The notes under the pieces were generated by a model. It searched no databases. It was not told the DNA's origin and worked only from the letters and a program-made list of their open reading frames with translations. DNA of 64,000 nt from CAYRQP01 sp964426545 (GTDB lineage: Bacteria > Fermentibacterota > Fermentibacteria > Fermentibacterales > JCC-6), in NCBI GenBank assembly GCA_964426545.1, contig CAYRQP010000007.1:1-64000 (forward strand). The letters run 5' to 3'. The translations under genes were made by a program, and so were the position numbers. Shown here one piece after another: positions 14,261-22,972 of the stretch (positions are counted from its first letter, which is position 1; every line of letters starts with the position of its first letter).

Positions 14261-15589
14261 ATGAAATCAGCGGTAATTTTGTCTGCAGTTCTCTTTTTGA
14301 CGACGAGTACATCTCTTGCCGGCAATCCGGATTATCTGTCCAACAGGAGTGCCAATTATCTAATGAATTGTGCCCGGAGTGCAGCTACAGATGCACCCGA
14401 TATAATTACCTATAACCCGGCGGGGCTTACATATCTCGAGAACGGACTTCATATCAGTTTTGGCAATCAGATGATCTTCAAAAACTATTCTATAACGACG
14501 GATCCCTGGTGGGATTCTCTTTTTGTTTTCGATGACACAACTCTATACTATGAATCTACAGAACCCACATACCTGCTTCCTGATTTCTACCTTTCCTACA
14601 ATATGGATGAACTTGCTCTGTTTGGAGCATTTACAGTCGTGTCCGGCGGCGGCGGTCTCGATTACCCCGAAGGATTCTATGCGATGTCGCTGATAGAGAG
14701 TAAATACATGCAGGAATTATATGCAATAATCGACCCGGGTCCGGCTGACTCGGCGTATTACGCAGTAATGGACAGCGGGTATATACACGGGACTTCGATG
14801 GGGCTCGCAGGTACGGCGGGAATCGCCTATGCTATGAATGACAAAATCTCTCTCTCTTTTGCCGGCAGATACATCAATGCAACCTCGACCTTTGATGGAG
14901 AAGGATACTTCAAAATCTACTTCTATATAGTACCCGATGACACTACATACAGGATGCTGGATGTCGAAAAAACTGCACAGGGGTTCGGCGGAATATTCAG
15001 CATCGATATCGCTCCGACTGAAAATCTGAATTTAGCCCTTCGATTCGAAACTCCCACACGCCTCGAATACACAACACATGTGAACAGGAATGACTGGATA
15101 TATCAATCAGATTCAGGGTCAGTAATCCTTCCGGACTCATCATATATGGACGGCTATGTGGAGCGCAAGGATTTGCCTGCAATGATATCAGGGGGACTCG
15201 AATACGGGATTATTCCACAACTGACCCTGTGTCTATCTCTGGACTATTACTTTGCCACGGCAAGCAGCGGTTCGGATGAATACTTTGGAAACGGGTGGGA
15301 CCTGTCTACAGGAATAGACTGTTCGCTGTCAGATAAACTGGAAGTGGGATTTGCCTGGAACTACTCAGACAATGCGGCACAGGACAGTGCCTATACAGAC
15401 TTCGATTTTTCGCTGAACAGCAGCACTCTGTGCGGCGGGCTGAAATACAGCATCTTCGACGGATTATCCTTCACAGCAGCAGGCGGGAATACTATCTACT
15501 TCACCCAAACAGGTGAAGAACCATTCGATGCCTGTACCTACCGCAAGAATGTGTGGTCACTGGCGTTCGGCACCGAAATCAGTTTTTAG
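14261..15589 (+). CDS. FadL/OmpP1-family outer-membrane barrel protein
   Basis: A 442-residue protein whose start at ATG 14261 follows GAGGAG and gives a clean signal peptide (MKSAVILSAVLFLTTSTSLAG). The mature N-terminus carries the FadL hallmark: a small-residue stretch ending DAPDIITYNPAGLTYL (compare 'tA..ndas.i..NPAgm'), and the C-terminus ends FGTEISF, a barrel-closing strand ending in Phe. The family forms channels for hydrophobic compounds such as fatty acids or aromatic hydrocarbons. A TATAAT box lies at 14214-14219 but without a good -35. Confidence 0.85.
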   Translation: MKSAVILSAVLFLTTSTSLAGNPDYLSNRSANYLMNCARSAATDAPDIITYNPAGLTYLENGLHISFGNQMIFKNYSITTDPWWDSLFVFDDTTLYYESTEPTYLLPDFYLSYNMDELALFGAFTVVSGGGGLDYPEGFYAMSLIESKYMQELYAIIDPGPADSAYYAVMDSGYIHGTSMGLAGTAGIAYAMNDKISLSFAGRYINATSTFDGEGYFKIYFYIVPDDTTYRMLDVEKTAQGFGGIFSIDIAPTENLNLALRFETPTRLEYTTHVNRNDWIYQSDSGSVILPDSSYMDGYVERKDLPAMISGGLEYGIIPQLTLCLSLDYYFATASSGSDEYFGNGWDLSTGIDCSLSDKLEVGFAWNYSDNAAQDSAYTDFDFSLNSSTLCGGLKYSIFDGLSFTAAGGNTIYFTQTGEEPFDACTYRKNVWSLAFGTEISF

Positions 15590-15630
15590 TTTGAAAACAA
15601 GTCCCTTGCCGATGTTTATTCGGAGTTTGA

Positions 15631-17037
15631 ATGCACCCATCTAAATACAGAATAGTGTCTCTGGTGTTCTTATGTTCCGTGCTGATGCTGTCATGCGGCG
15701 GAATTGAGCAGATTCAGGCAGAATTGAAGATTGGCGCTCCACTTGACAGGGACATTAAAAATCTCATGGGAGTGAATGCAGGTCCCGTATCCACAACGGA
15801 TACACTCCGTTCTCTCGATGTAACAGCCGGTTACAATGAGATAGGTGTAAGCCTGATAAGAACCAATGATTATTACGGTGCACTCGATATGTGCATTATG
15901 TATCCGGACCAGTCTGCAGACCCTTTAGATCCTGCTTCTTATGACTTCACTGAAAGCGACAGGGTATTTGCTGCAATCATAGACGGCGGATTTATTCCCT
16001 ACCTCCGGCTCGGTAACAGTTGGGGTCCGACGGACAATTACACTCCGCCTTTGCCAAGAATACCTGAGAATTTCGAAAACTGGGCACTTGCTGCAGTCGA
16101 AGTAGTAAGACACTATACAGATACTTTGCTTTGGGGCAATGAAACAAAATTGAAATATGTAGAGATATGGAATGAACCAAACTCTCAGGCTTTCTGGAAT
16201 GGAACTGTAGAAGACTTTTGCCGGCTGTATTCCCGCACATCTGTTTTTTTGAAGAATGAATTTCCGGAACTTTCGATCGGCGGTCCCGGTTTTTCGCCAA
16301 AGGTGTTTGCAGACCCAAATGGGAAGTATATGCCGCTGAAATTTCTGACATACATAAGGGACAACGACATCCCGCTGGATTTTGTTTCATGGCATATCTA
16401 CACAAATGAACCGCTCGAATTCGAGTCTGCGGCACTCTACTACGATTCCCTTGCTCAAAGTCTGGGACTGAGCGATGTGGAATTTCACAATACAGAGTGG
16501 TCGACATTGGCTGCATTGGAGAACCCGCAGTATGAGGCATTGAAAACCGGCGGGCTGGGTGCATCGATTGTGACAGGGATATGGATAACCATGCAGGATG
16601 TTCCCCTAAAGGTCGCAACTATCTATAGGGGGAACGAACCGCTCGAACAGGTGCCTGTATCATATAATTTCGGCTTATTCGACACAACGGGAGCGCCACG
16701 CAGAATGGCACTTGCAATGGACCTGTGGGGACGTATGGGACTTTTCCCGGAGAGAGTTGGAATCAACATTACCAGAGTCGATGGAGACGAGATAGAAGGT
16801 GTTTGGGCAATTGCAGGAGAAAACACCTACAGCCAGACAGCCATACTGATTGCAAACAGTACATCAAATGAGATTGTCATTGAACACCTACCTCAGTGTT
16901 TTATGAAGGAAGGTAACCAATACACACCTTTCACGGTAAGTGATATAAGTCCGGAAATGCAGGTAGAAGGAAGATCAGACGGGAGTGCTTCCCTGATAAT
17001 TCCACAATACTCTGTAGTATTTGCAGCACCGGAATAA
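15631..17037 (+). CDS. Lipoprotein glycoside hydrolase, GH39-like
   Basis: A 468-residue lipoprotein (lipobox LMLSCGG). The body is a (beta/alpha)8 glycosidase of clan GH-A resembling GH39 beta-xylosidases/iduronidases: LIRTNDYYGALD early on, the acid/base motif VEIWNEPNSQAFW with Glu in NEP, FVSWHIYTNEP, and the probable nucleophile in VEFHNTEWST. A beta-sandwich-like tail follows (from about residue 390). It would cleave glycans at the cell surface. It begins 41 bases after the FadL-like gene. Confidence 0.8.
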   Translation: MHPSKYRIVSLVFLCSVLMLSCGGIEQIQAELKIGAPLDRDIKNLMGVNAGPVSTTDTLRSLDVTAGYNEIGVSLIRTNDYYGALDMCIMYPDQSADPLDPASYDFTESDRVFAAIIDGGFIPYLRLGNSWGPTDNYTPPLPRIPENFENWALAAVEVVRHYTDTLLWGNETKLKYVEIWNEPNSQAFWNGTVEDFCRLYSRTSVFLKNEFPELSIGGPGFSPKVFADPNGKYMPLKFLTYIRDNDIPLDFVSWHIYTNEPLEFESAALYYDSLAQSLGLSDVEFHNTEWSTLAALENPQYEALKTGGLGASIVTGIWITMQDVPLKVATIYRGNEPLEQVPVSYNFGLFDTTGAPRRMALAMDLWGRMGLFPERVGINITRVDGDEIEGVWAIAGENTYSQTAILIANSTSNEIVIEHLPQCFMKEGNQYTPFTVSDISPEMQVEGRSDGSASLIIPQYSVVFAAPE

Positions 17038-17047
17038 AGGAGGGACG

Positions 17048-17308
17048 ATGAACGACAGGAAGAAAAAGAAGTTTCAGATTAGAGAAGCCCGAAAAAAGAA
17101 AGGAAAAGACGCTTCTGCACGGAAAAATAAAGAGCACGGCAGTATCGACCGTAAACACAAGGAACAGGATGCTATTGCCCGGAAACACAAGGAACGGAAT
17201 AAAGCCGCACGCAGACAGAAAAAATTAGAGAGGACACCGGGAAGATCGACGGGATGCCTTTTTTCAATTGTCAATTTACTGCTGTCTTTTGCAAGGGGTA
17301 GAAACTAA
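17048..17308 (+). CDS. Small highly basic repeat protein
   Basis: An 86-residue protein starting at ATG 17048 after GGAGGGA, ten bases past the glycosidase stop. The first two thirds are almost entirely Lys/Arg with a ten-residue periodicity around RKHKEQDAIA (about residues 25-57), then a short hydrophobic end with one Cys (TGCLFSIVNLLLSFARGRN). Such composition suggests nucleic-acid or polyanion binding, or an amphipathic helix; no family was recognised. Strong ribosome site and operon position are the main support that it is real. Confidence 0.55.
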   Translation: MNDRKKKKFQIREARKKKGKDASARKNKEHGSIDRKHKEQDAIARKHKERNKAARRQKKLERTPGRSTGCLFSIVNLLLSFARGRN

Positions 17309-17441
17309 GCTATACACGGCTCAGTATAGATGGTTCTGCACGCACATCAGTCATAAATCACTGTTACATTCAGTTACATACCGCACATACTCTGTTCATA
17401 TTCGAAATTTAGTATATGGTCGAAAGAAAGGAGGTGCGAAA

Positions 17442-18341
17442 ATGAAAAAGTTGACAATTGCAGCAATTCTGATAGCCGCAATACTCTTTTCCGGCTGTAT
17501 TTTTACTCCGGAAGAAGAGGAACTCACCGACCGCGAGCATATCAGGAACTTGTTAACAACGAGAAGTGAAATGGACATGGGTTCTCTTGACGGGCAGGGT
17601 GAGGCCGGTTCCGGAGAAGCAGGGAAAGATACTTACTACCCTGAATACTGGTGGCGTGAAAGAACTGCTGAAGGCTCTTTCGATGTAGAGTTCCACGGAG
17701 ACCTTTCTACAGGCATATGTACGGTTACTGTTACACGAACTCTTTACGGAAACTTCAATATTGATGTGGTGCATGACGGTATCCTTGATCCATCGATAAA
17801 ACCAATCAATATTCAACGGACCAGACGGGCCATTGTAGAAAGAACCGAGCACAACCCTGAATGTCACGGCGGCTGGGAACTCACCCACATAACCCTGGCT
17901 GAATACACCCTAAACTCGGGACTCACACAGGAAGTGTTCATCACGAAAATGACCTTGTATGTAGAAGATGAACTTGTGTGGGAATGTGATTCACCGGACA
18001 CTTTCTATGCTGTCGACGGCGGGCTGCCGGTAATGGAACCCGGTTTACTTGCAAGATTCGAAGTGGAAGTAGAACACACAAATCCGCAGTATGACCCCGA
18101 ATTCTATGTATATGTGCACGGACCCTGCCCAATATGGCCCCGTCATTTTATGAATGATTTTGGTCTATGGGGAGATGTTACGGAAGGTGATGGAATCTAT
18201 ACGTATGAGTGGTACATAGAAGGCTCATCTGAACACTGGTACATAGCAGCCGATGTCATCGATGCTGATACTATGCTCGATGAAGATGAAGATGACTACG
18301 ATTCAAGTGCATGGAAAATTGCTGCACGAAAAGAAAATTAG
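17442..18341 (+). CDS. Lipoprotein of unknown function
   Basis: A 299-residue lipoprotein: ATG behind a near-perfect AAAGGAGGTG site, then MKKLTIAAILIAAILFSGC with lipobox LFSGC. It has a Gly/Glu linker (MGSLDGQGEAGSGEAGKD), then beta-rich sequence with a conserved-looking YYPEYWWRERT and a final domain DVTEGDGIYTYEWYIEG, which resembles the 'D-x-x-x-x-D-G-x-Y' turn of exported Ig-like domains, ending in an acidic DEDEDDYD stretch. No specific function can be given. Confidence 0.75.
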   Translation: MKKLTIAAILIAAILFSGCIFTPEEEELTDREHIRNLLTTRSEMDMGSLDGQGEAGSGEAGKDTYYPEYWWRERTAEGSFDVEFHGDLSTGICTVTVTRTLYGNFNIDVVHDGILDPSIKPINIQRTRRAIVERTEHNPECHGGWELTHITLAEYTLNSGLTQEVFITKMTLYVEDELVWECDSPDTFYAVDGGLPVMEPGLLARFEVEVEHTNPQYDPEFYVYVHGPCPIWPRHFMNDFGLWGDVTEGDGIYTYEWYIEGSSEHWYIAADVIDADTMLDEDEDDYDSSAWKIAARKEN

Positions 18342-18350
18342 GAGATCAAG

Positions 18351-18896
18351 GTGAAAAAGAAAATGAAGATAATCGGAATCGTCGTACTTGCAGCAACTCT
18401 GCTTGTCGGGGCTGTATCTGCACAGGGATATGGCAGACGCGGCGGCGGGAATGGAATGGACTGCAATATGGAAGATTATGAAATGTCCGGTCGCAGTGGC
18501 AACGGGTTGCGTGGTCGCGGCGGTATGGGCGGATACGGAATGTCCGTCGGATTGATGAGACTGTATTGGAACCTTGATTTGACAGATAATCAAGAGGATG
18601 AAATTGAAGACATCATGGAAAATGCCCGTGACCGGATTGAGGCAATCATGGACGATATGCCAGAAGAAGACATGGGGAGCGGATTGATAGAATTATACAC
18701 ATCCCCCAACCTGAGCGTTTCCGACCTTGAAGACTACTTCGAAGAGAAAAATGAATTTCAAAATGAGATCAGGGGCATAATGTTCCAGGCATTGGTTGAA
18801 GCTCATGATGTTCTTACAGATGAACAACTGGAAGAGCTGGCTGAATTGGCAGGGAACTTTTCAGATCAGGGCGGTTCAGGTGGTTCTGGAGGTTGA
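18351..18896 (+). CDS. Spy/CpxP-like periplasmic protein
   Basis: A 181-residue exported protein, GTG start after AGGAGATCAAG. After the signal peptide (cleavage near VSAQ) comes a Gly/Met/Arg-rich low-complexity stretch (RRGGGNGMDCNMEDYEM), then helical sequence with the LTxxQ motif of the Spy/CpxP/ZraP family, present twice as LDLTDNQEDEIEDIM and LTDEQLEELAEL, and a Gly/Ser tail. Family members are periplasmic chaperones or metal-stress sensors. It lies nine bases after the lipoprotein gene, in the same operon. Confidence 0.7.
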   Translation: MKKKMKIIGIVVLAATLLVGAVSAQGYGRRGGGNGMDCNMEDYEMSGRSGNGLRGRGGMGGYGMSVGLMRLYWNLDLTDNQEDEIEDIMENARDRIEAIMDDMPEEDMGSGLIELYTSPNLSVSDLEDYFEEKNEFQNEIRGIMFQALVEAHDVLTDEQLEELAELAGNFSDQGGSGGSGG

Positions 18897-18931
18897 TTCC
18901 GCAGCGGCAGGAACAGCAACTAACATATAAT

Positions 18932-19091
18932 TAAGGTGCCTGGCACCTTATCTCCTTGCTCTTTATATAGTACCGTACTTCACTTCTCCCACTTTTGACT
19001 GCGGCAAAGCAGTCCGGACTAAAGATGGAATAAGTGGAGTACGGTACTGTATTTTTACTTCATTGATAGCAAAAAGTGCCTGGCACTTTTT
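18932..19091. repeat. Composite palindromic element (GTGCCTGGCAC ends, GTACCGTAC arms)
   Basis: Three nested structures fill this intergenic space. The outer ends are perfect palindromes TAAGGTGCCTGGCACCTTA (18932-18950) and AAAAAGTGCCTGGCACTTTTT (19071-19091). Inside is a 17-base inverted repeat with one mismatch (AGTACCGTACTTCACTT at 18969-18985 with 19032-19048), and at its centre a GACTGC/GCAGTC hairpin (18997-19014). The right end followed by T's can also act as a terminator. The arrangement is that of paired REP sequences (REPIN-like). Confidence 0.7.
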
Positions 19092-19129
19092 TTATATATA
19101 TTAATATTACCACAGCATAAGGAGGAGCA

Positions 19130-20806
19130 ATGAGCAACTTTCTAACAGATATTGAAATTGCGGGAAAAGCAACACCAAAACCGATAACTGAAATAGCGGA
19201 GAAGTTAGGGATTCGACCGAGGGATCTTGACCTGTATGGTGAATACAAGGCAAAGGTACATCTCAATACATTGTCGACAAGAGGGCGAAAACCCGGAAAA
19301 CTTGTTCTTGTGTCAGCCATGACTCCCACGCGGGCAGGTGCCGGGAAAACCACTGTGACAATAGGTCTTACACAGGGACTGTCCCGTATTGGAGAATCTG
19401 TAAGCTGTGCTATCAGGGAGCCTTCTTTGGGTCCGATATTTGGAATTAAGGGGGGTGCTGCAGGCGGCGGGTATTCTCAGGTAATACCGATGGAGGATAT
19501 AAACCTGCATTTCACGGGGGATATGCACGCTATCACAGCGGCAAATAACCTCATAGCAGCAGTGATAGACAATCATCTGCACAGAGGAGATGCATCGCGT
19601 CTCGATCCGAGAACCATCAGTTTTAAAAGAGTCATAGACATGAATGACAGGTCACTTCGCGACATCATCATAGGGCTTGGCGGACGAACTCAGGGTGTCC
19701 CCCGGGAAAGCGGATTCGACATAACCGCCGCAAGTGAGATAATGGCAATTCTGGCACTTTCCAACAACATAGATGAGTTGAAGCAGAAAGTAGATGACAT
19801 TTTCATAGGGCTTACCTATGACAAGGAGCAGGTTCTTGTGAAGCAGATGGGTGTTACCGGAGCTGTTGCAATGCTCCTTAAAGATGCAATCAAACCTAAC
19901 CTTGTACAGACTCTGGAGGGGAATCCCGCTTTTGTACATTGCGGTCCCTTCGCGAATATTGCACACGGATGCAGTTCCATTCTCGGAACAAAGATGTCGA
20001 TGGCATTTTCGGATTGGGCAATAACGGAAGCAGGATTCGGCTTCGATCTTGGTGCGGAGAAGTTCTTTGATATCAAGTGTCAGTATGGAGAGCTATGCCC
20101 GAGTCTTGTCGTTCTTGTTGCTACCTGCAGATCTTTAAAAATGCACGGGGGAAAAAAGAGAAAGGAATTGCATAAACCGGATGCGGGTGCTGTAGAACGC
20201 GGTCTACCCAATCTGGAAAAGCATATTGAAACTATTGGAAAGTTCGGACTTCCTGCAGTTGTCTGCCTGAATAAGTTTGCAACGGATACCGAAGATGAAA
20301 TTAAGATAGTGATTGACAGGTTGAAAGAGTTGAATGTTCCAATCGCAATTGGAGACGGGTTTGTAAACGGTGGTAGGGGAATGGAAGAGCTTGCTTCATT
20401 AGTCAAATCCACAGCAAGAGACTGTTCCGATACATTCAGTTCTTTGTATGACTGGGATTTACCCGTCGAAGAAAAAATAAGAATTGTGGCGCAGAAGGTT
20501 TACGGTGCGGAGCATATCGATATGACAACACTTGCGAAGAAAGACCTCAGAACAATAAAGAAGTTCGGTTATGACAATCTTCCGGTCTGTATAGCAAAAA
20601 CGCAGAATTCGCTGTCAGACAATCCAAAACTGCTTGGCAGGCCTGAACATTTTGTTGTTACAGTCAGGGAAATTGAAATAGCTACTGGTGCAGGATTCTT
20701 AATCCCTATTACAGGTTCGGTTATGCGCATGCCCGGGCTACCGACAAAACCCGCCGCAGAGAATATGGATGTCGATGCCGACGGGAATGTAACGGGGCTG
20801 TTCTAA
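19130..20806 (+). CDS. fhs: Formate--tetrahydrofolate ligase
   Basis: A 558-residue protein matching the usual length. The N-terminal ATP site TPTRAGAGKTT (65-75) is intact, followed by the characteristic SLGPIFGIKGGAAGGGYSQVIPMEDINLHFTGD block. It makes 10-formyl-THF from formate, ATP and THF, either for biosynthesis or as part of the Wood-Ljungdahl methyl branch. ATG follows AAGGAGG. It stands alone after the palindromic element; no folD or other one-carbon gene is in the window. Confidence 0.97.
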   Translation: MSNFLTDIEIAGKATPKPITEIAEKLGIRPRDLDLYGEYKAKVHLNTLSTRGRKPGKLVLVSAMTPTRAGAGKTTVTIGLTQGLSRIGESVSCAIREPSLGPIFGIKGGAAGGGYSQVIPMEDINLHFTGDMHAITAANNLIAAVIDNHLHRGDASRLDPRTISFKRVIDMNDRSLRDIIIGLGGRTQGVPRESGFDITAASEIMAILALSNNIDELKQKVDDIFIGLTYDKEQVLVKQMGVTGAVAMLLKDAIKPNLVQTLEGNPAFVHCGPFANIAHGCSSILGTKMSMAFSDWAITEAGFGFDLGAEKFFDIKCQYGELCPSLVVLVATCRSLKMHGGKKRKELHKPDAGAVERGLPNLEKHIETIGKFGLPAVVCLNKFATDTEDEIKIVIDRLKELNVPIAIGDGFVNGGRGMEELASLVKSTARDCSDTFSSLYDWDLPVEEKIRIVAQKVYGAEHIDMTTLAKKDLRTIKKFGYDNLPVCIAKTQNSLSDNPKLLGRPEHFVVTVREIEIATGAGFLIPITGSVMRMPGLPTKPAAENMDVDADGNVTGLF

Positions 20807-20810
20807 TATC

Positions 20811-20826
20811 AGTACCGTACTGTACT
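20811..20826. repeat. Short AGTACCGTACTGTACT repeat remnant
   Basis: Sixteen bases sharing the AGTACCGTACT core of the 18969 and 22904 elements, between the convergent fhs and C25 protease genes. Too short to fold strongly; listed because it recurs. Confidence 0.4.
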
Positions 20827-20831
20827 AATTG

Positions 20832-22874
20832 CTAATTTACCACAACCATTAGCACCGAAGTGCTGCCATTCTGTCCGGTCAGGACGACGGTATAACAACC
20901 AGATGGAAGTGTATTACCCGAACCATCCCTGCCGTCGAATGATATTGTCCCCAATCCTGCGGACAGCATGCCGCTGTGGAGACTCCTGACAGACCTGCCC
21001 GACAAATCATAAATCGCAATCGAGTATTCTCCATCAACCGACAGATCGTAGGCAATTGAACAGGATTCTGTCATCGGGTTTGGGAATGGGGTGGAAAGTT
21101 CAGGGAGAAGAGGACTTGTGCCGGTTTCTTCTTCGATACCGGTCTGTCCGGCTACAAAGAGAAGCGCAGGGTCTCCAAGAAGGTTATGTTCCTGCAGAAC
21201 CCAGTTTTGAAAGGACATCCCGCCGGCTGCACGGAATCCGTCCTTGCCGAGAGCGAGAGTAACACCTATTTCATTCTGATTATAGATCCACAATTGCTTT
21301 GCAATATGTATTTCCAGATACTCAGAGGGTCCCATGTTGGGCGGAGTACCCCATCCGTTATCAGAGTTGAACATTATTGCGACCACGCCGCCGTCGGGCC
21401 ATATCATCAGTCGTTCAGCGATGCAGGCTATATTGGAAATTTTTCCTGTCAGGCAGGCAATAGAGGACATGATGGGGAGTTTGTCAATATTCGTGAGGTC
21501 GGTGTAATTGGCCGCACTGATGATGTCTGTTGGCGGGTTGTAATACCAGTAGACACCGGATTCAAAACCATGCCCTGTCGGTTCACAGAAAGAAACACCG
21601 GCGTTGAGATAGGCAATCTGGTTGTTGGGATGGTAGGAAGAATTCTCATACAGTTTGTACACAGTCCAGCTTCCCGGAATTCTCTTTGCTATGGAGTCGC
21701 AAACAATCCTGCCATAGTAACCGTATTCGGGCCACAGTCCCCCTGCGGGAAGCAGGGCAGTGGTCTGCCATGATCCGGGGGTAGGAGATTGTTCGTAATC
21801 AAGCGTTTTATCTACCATTGTCTGAAGTCTCGATGAAATGTCAGTGCTGAAACGGCCCACATAGATGTCGCTGTAATAATCGATGTAATCAGAGTTTTCA
21901 CCATAGCGATGGTCGCCGTCTCCGTCCCATGTGCCGTCAAGGTCGCTGTAATAAAGATCGGCAGTCGAACCGAGAGTATATCCATTGACATTCAGATAGG
22001 AGATTCTCGTTGTAATGCCGTAATCCCCGACAATGAGAGCGTAGATCAAACCGGTGTTCTGAAAACAGTCCTTAAGATAATTTCGAATCTTCTCCTGTGT
22101 GTCATATCCGCTCTGATTGCTTTGTATCCACTGTACACTTACAAACTCCGCTGAACCGGCTGTGTTGTTCCTGTGATTTACCAATGGCTGAAGTACCGAT
22201 TCCATGCCTTCGTCCGCAACAACAACCCAGTGGACATCGGAGTCGGTTCCACCCCGAGAAACCGGTGCCCAGTTATACAGCATATCCGGATTGTCAACGA
22301 TGTTGACAAGTCCGTTCTTGGCAAGAGATATCTGAGCATCAGTCAGAGTTAGTAGCGGGACAGAAGCATCATCCTCGTAATGCAGCGTCAGTTTAGCAGA
22401 AGTGATTACAGTAATTCTCCCGCTCAAAGGTCTGTACTGAAAGGGGATGAAGGTAAAGCTCCCAACACGGAAGCCTGTCTTGTTTCCGCTCTGAATACCT
22501 GCAATGGGGGATTCAGGGAAAGCAATGTCTGAACTGTAAACTTCGAATACTTCGGTTATCGGCCCGGGAATCTGATTGAGCGGGTGATATCTGACAGGGC
22601 CTATGTTGTATTTTCCGGGAAGTTCCATTGTTTCGAGTATTTCAACATCTACGGAAATGAGAGTTGTTCCCTGCGGAAGCAGGTAGGAAGCAGGAATCCC
22701 CGGGAGATTGGGATAACCCTCAGAAAAAGATGTCAATGCACCGGGCATAGACAGTATATCACGCCCCTCGAAAACTGACGCTTCTACACCATCGGTAGGC
22801 AAATTGAAATCTATGGTTGTTTCACCGCTGAAAGCGAATGATGTAATCAAAAGGGTAAGGAACAAATATTTCAT
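20832..22874 (-). CDS. Gingipain-like C25 cysteine protease with sorting domain (copy 1)
   Basis: A 680-residue secreted protein: signal peptide (MKYLFLTLLITSFAFSG), a propeptide-like beta region (to about 205), a C25 caspase-fold catalytic domain with H435 in EPTGHGFESGVYWY and C474 in SSIACLTG, matching the His/Cys dyad of gingipains, and a C-terminal domain from about 600 (IAIYDLSGRSVRSL...GSGNTLPSGCYTVVL) of the Por/FlgD-like sorting type used with type IX secretion. ATG follows GGAG. It shares domain order with the copy at 24553, which lies two genes upstream on this strand. Confidence 0.88.
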   Translation of the reverse strand: MKYLFLTLLITSFAFSGETTIDFNLPTDGVEASVFEGRDILSMPGALTSFSEGYPNLPGIPASYLLPQGTTLISVDVEILETMELPGKYNIGPVRYHPLNQIPGPITEVFEVYSSDIAFPESPIAGIQSGNKTGFRVGSFTFIPFQYRPLSGRITVITSAKLTLHYEDDASVPLLTLTDAQISLAKNGLVNIVDNPDMLYNWAPVSRGGTDSDVHWVVVADEGMESVLQPLVNHRNNTAGSAEFVSVQWIQSNQSGYDTQEKIRNYLKDCFQNTGLIYALIVGDYGITTRISYLNVNGYTLGSTADLYYSDLDGTWDGDGDHRYGENSDYIDYYSDIYVGRFSTDISSRLQTMVDKTLDYEQSPTPGSWQTTALLPAGGLWPEYGYYGRIVCDSIAKRIPGSWTVYKLYENSSYHPNNQIAYLNAGVSFCEPTGHGFESGVYWYYNPPTDIISAANYTDLTNIDKLPIMSSIACLTGKISNIACIAERLMIWPDGGVVAIMFNSDNGWGTPPNMGPSEYLEIHIAKQLWIYNQNEIGVTLALGKDGFRAAGGMSFQNWVLQEHNLLGDPALLFVAGQTGIEEETGTSPLLPELSTPFPNPMTESCSIAYDLSVDGEYSIAIYDLSGRSVRSLHSGMLSAGLGTISFDGRDGSGNTLPSGCYTVVLTGQNGSTSVLMVVVN

Positions 22875-22903
22875 AAAACTCCAATAAGGTTAATGTCATT
22901 CAT

Positions 22904-22948
22904 AGTACCATGACACTTAATTCTTCTAATTAAGATGTCACGGTACTT
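22904..22948. repeat. AGTACC...GGTACT palindromic repeat
   Basis: An imperfect inverted repeat: AGTACCATGACAC-TTAATT against AATTAAGATGTCACGGTACTT around a five-base loop. It shares the GTACC/GGTAC ends of the composite element at 18932-19091. It sits between the PAS gene and the first C25 protease gene and could also end transcription of the PAS gene. Confidence 0.65.
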
Positions 22949-22972
22949 AGATAATATAACAAGTCCGGTCGA

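Noticed and set aside
15992..16618. Minus-strand open frame of 208 codons
   Set aside because: Antisense to the well supported GH39-like gene; no motifs and no start signal.
21186..21773. Plus-strand open frame of 195 codons
   Set aside because: Antisense to the first C25 protease, whose catalytic motifs are read from the other strand.
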